From a virus, in the IMG/VR virus record IMGVR_UViG_3300021960_000171, positions 1-41,786 of that record: a stretch of DNA of 41,786 nt; one strand, given 5' to 3'. Under the pieces are notes generated by a model. The model was not told the origin of the DNA, made no database searches, and was given only the letters and a program-made list of their open reading frames with translations. Positions 41,673-41,786 of this stretch are shown one piece after another (positions within the stretch are counted from its first letter, which is position 1; each line of letters starts with the position of its first letter). The position numbers and the translations under genes were made by a program.

Positions 41673-41786
41673 ACTATTTCCTTTTTCTCTGGGATCTGAT
41701 CCCCATTCTTTGTTTGACCACTTTGCCATTTTCTTACTATCTCCTGTACCTTATTGGTCTCGGTGGTAGGAGTTGCATCTACGACC
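41669..41786 (-). CDS. C-terminal end of a gene cut by the right edge
   Basis: A frame is open from the edge to TGA at 41669-41671: VVDATPTTETNKVQEIVRKW, then QSGQTKNGDQIPEKKEIV. Its TGA overlaps the next ATG as ATGA, the usual arrangement here, which supports it as coding. Only about 38 residues are seen, so no product can be named. Confidence 0.6.
   Translation of the reverse strand, partial: VVDATPTTETNKVQEIVRKWQSGQTKNGDQIPEKKEIV

Noticed and set aside
41673-41729. N-terminal extension of the 68-aa gene to 41729
   Set aside because: The upstream gene's own frame is open through this stretch and ends in an ATGA overlap with the ATG at 41672, which has a good ribosome site.

Overview
The window is about 42 kb of an AT-rich, densely packed T4-like myovirus genome. 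The gene set matches the marine branch (cyanophage/pelagiphage type) rather than enterobacterial T4. It combines a T4 morphogenesis cluster (gp48, gp53, gp5, gp25, gp6, gp8, gp4, gp26) and T4 replication/late-transcription genes (gp32, gp33) with auxiliary metabolic genes (fatty acid desaturase, SDR, 2OG-Fe(II) oxygenase). T4-type late promoters (TATAAATA) sit in several intergenic gaps. The host cannot be read from the sequence; a marine cyanobacterium or SAR11-like alphaproteobacterium is an inference. I saw no tRNA, CRISPR array, insertion sequence or attachment site, and no stretch over 300 bases lacks a gene.

Layout. (1) 1-28842, minus strand, read from right to left: baseplate tube cap gp48, wedge gp53, a gp27-like hub, gp5 tail lysozyme, a pseudo-amidase protein, a needle plus M15 peptidase protein, gp25, gp6, a wedge-associated protein, a fibre-like protein, gp8, a 1504-residue DUF4815-type protein carrying a Hint (intein-like) domain, another virion protein, then three long repetitive fibre proteins, a small gene and a truncated glycosyltransferase-like gene. 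(2) 28894-34041, plus strand: gp4, an unrecognised protein, a tail-tube-like protein (gp54 place), gp26 with a -1 frameshift extension, and the tape measure. (3) 34115-38335, minus: gp32, gp33, a conserved unknown and a run of very small genes behind promoters of the form TTTACA-N17-TATRAT. (4) 38340-41786, minus: an overlapping operon with methyltransferase-like, 2OG oxygenase, acyltransferase-like, desaturase and SDR genes.

How it works together. Regions 1 and 2 build the tail. The two oppositely directed morphogenesis operons start from late promoters that face each other across about 20 bp, so each transcript runs through the other promoter. gp33 in region 3 is the co-activator such promoters need. 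The puncturing device is split over three consecutive genes, each with its own wall-enzyme fold; one of the three has lost its metal site.

Most notable: the Hint domain in the giant baseplate-associated protein, whose context predicts cleavage rather than normal splicing; the TTTTTTC slippery heptamer joining gp26 to a 61-residue extension just before the tape measure; the duplicated four-residue-repeat fibres; the overlapping late promoters; and a near-consensus promoter at 38040-38068 firing antisense into the metabolic operon.
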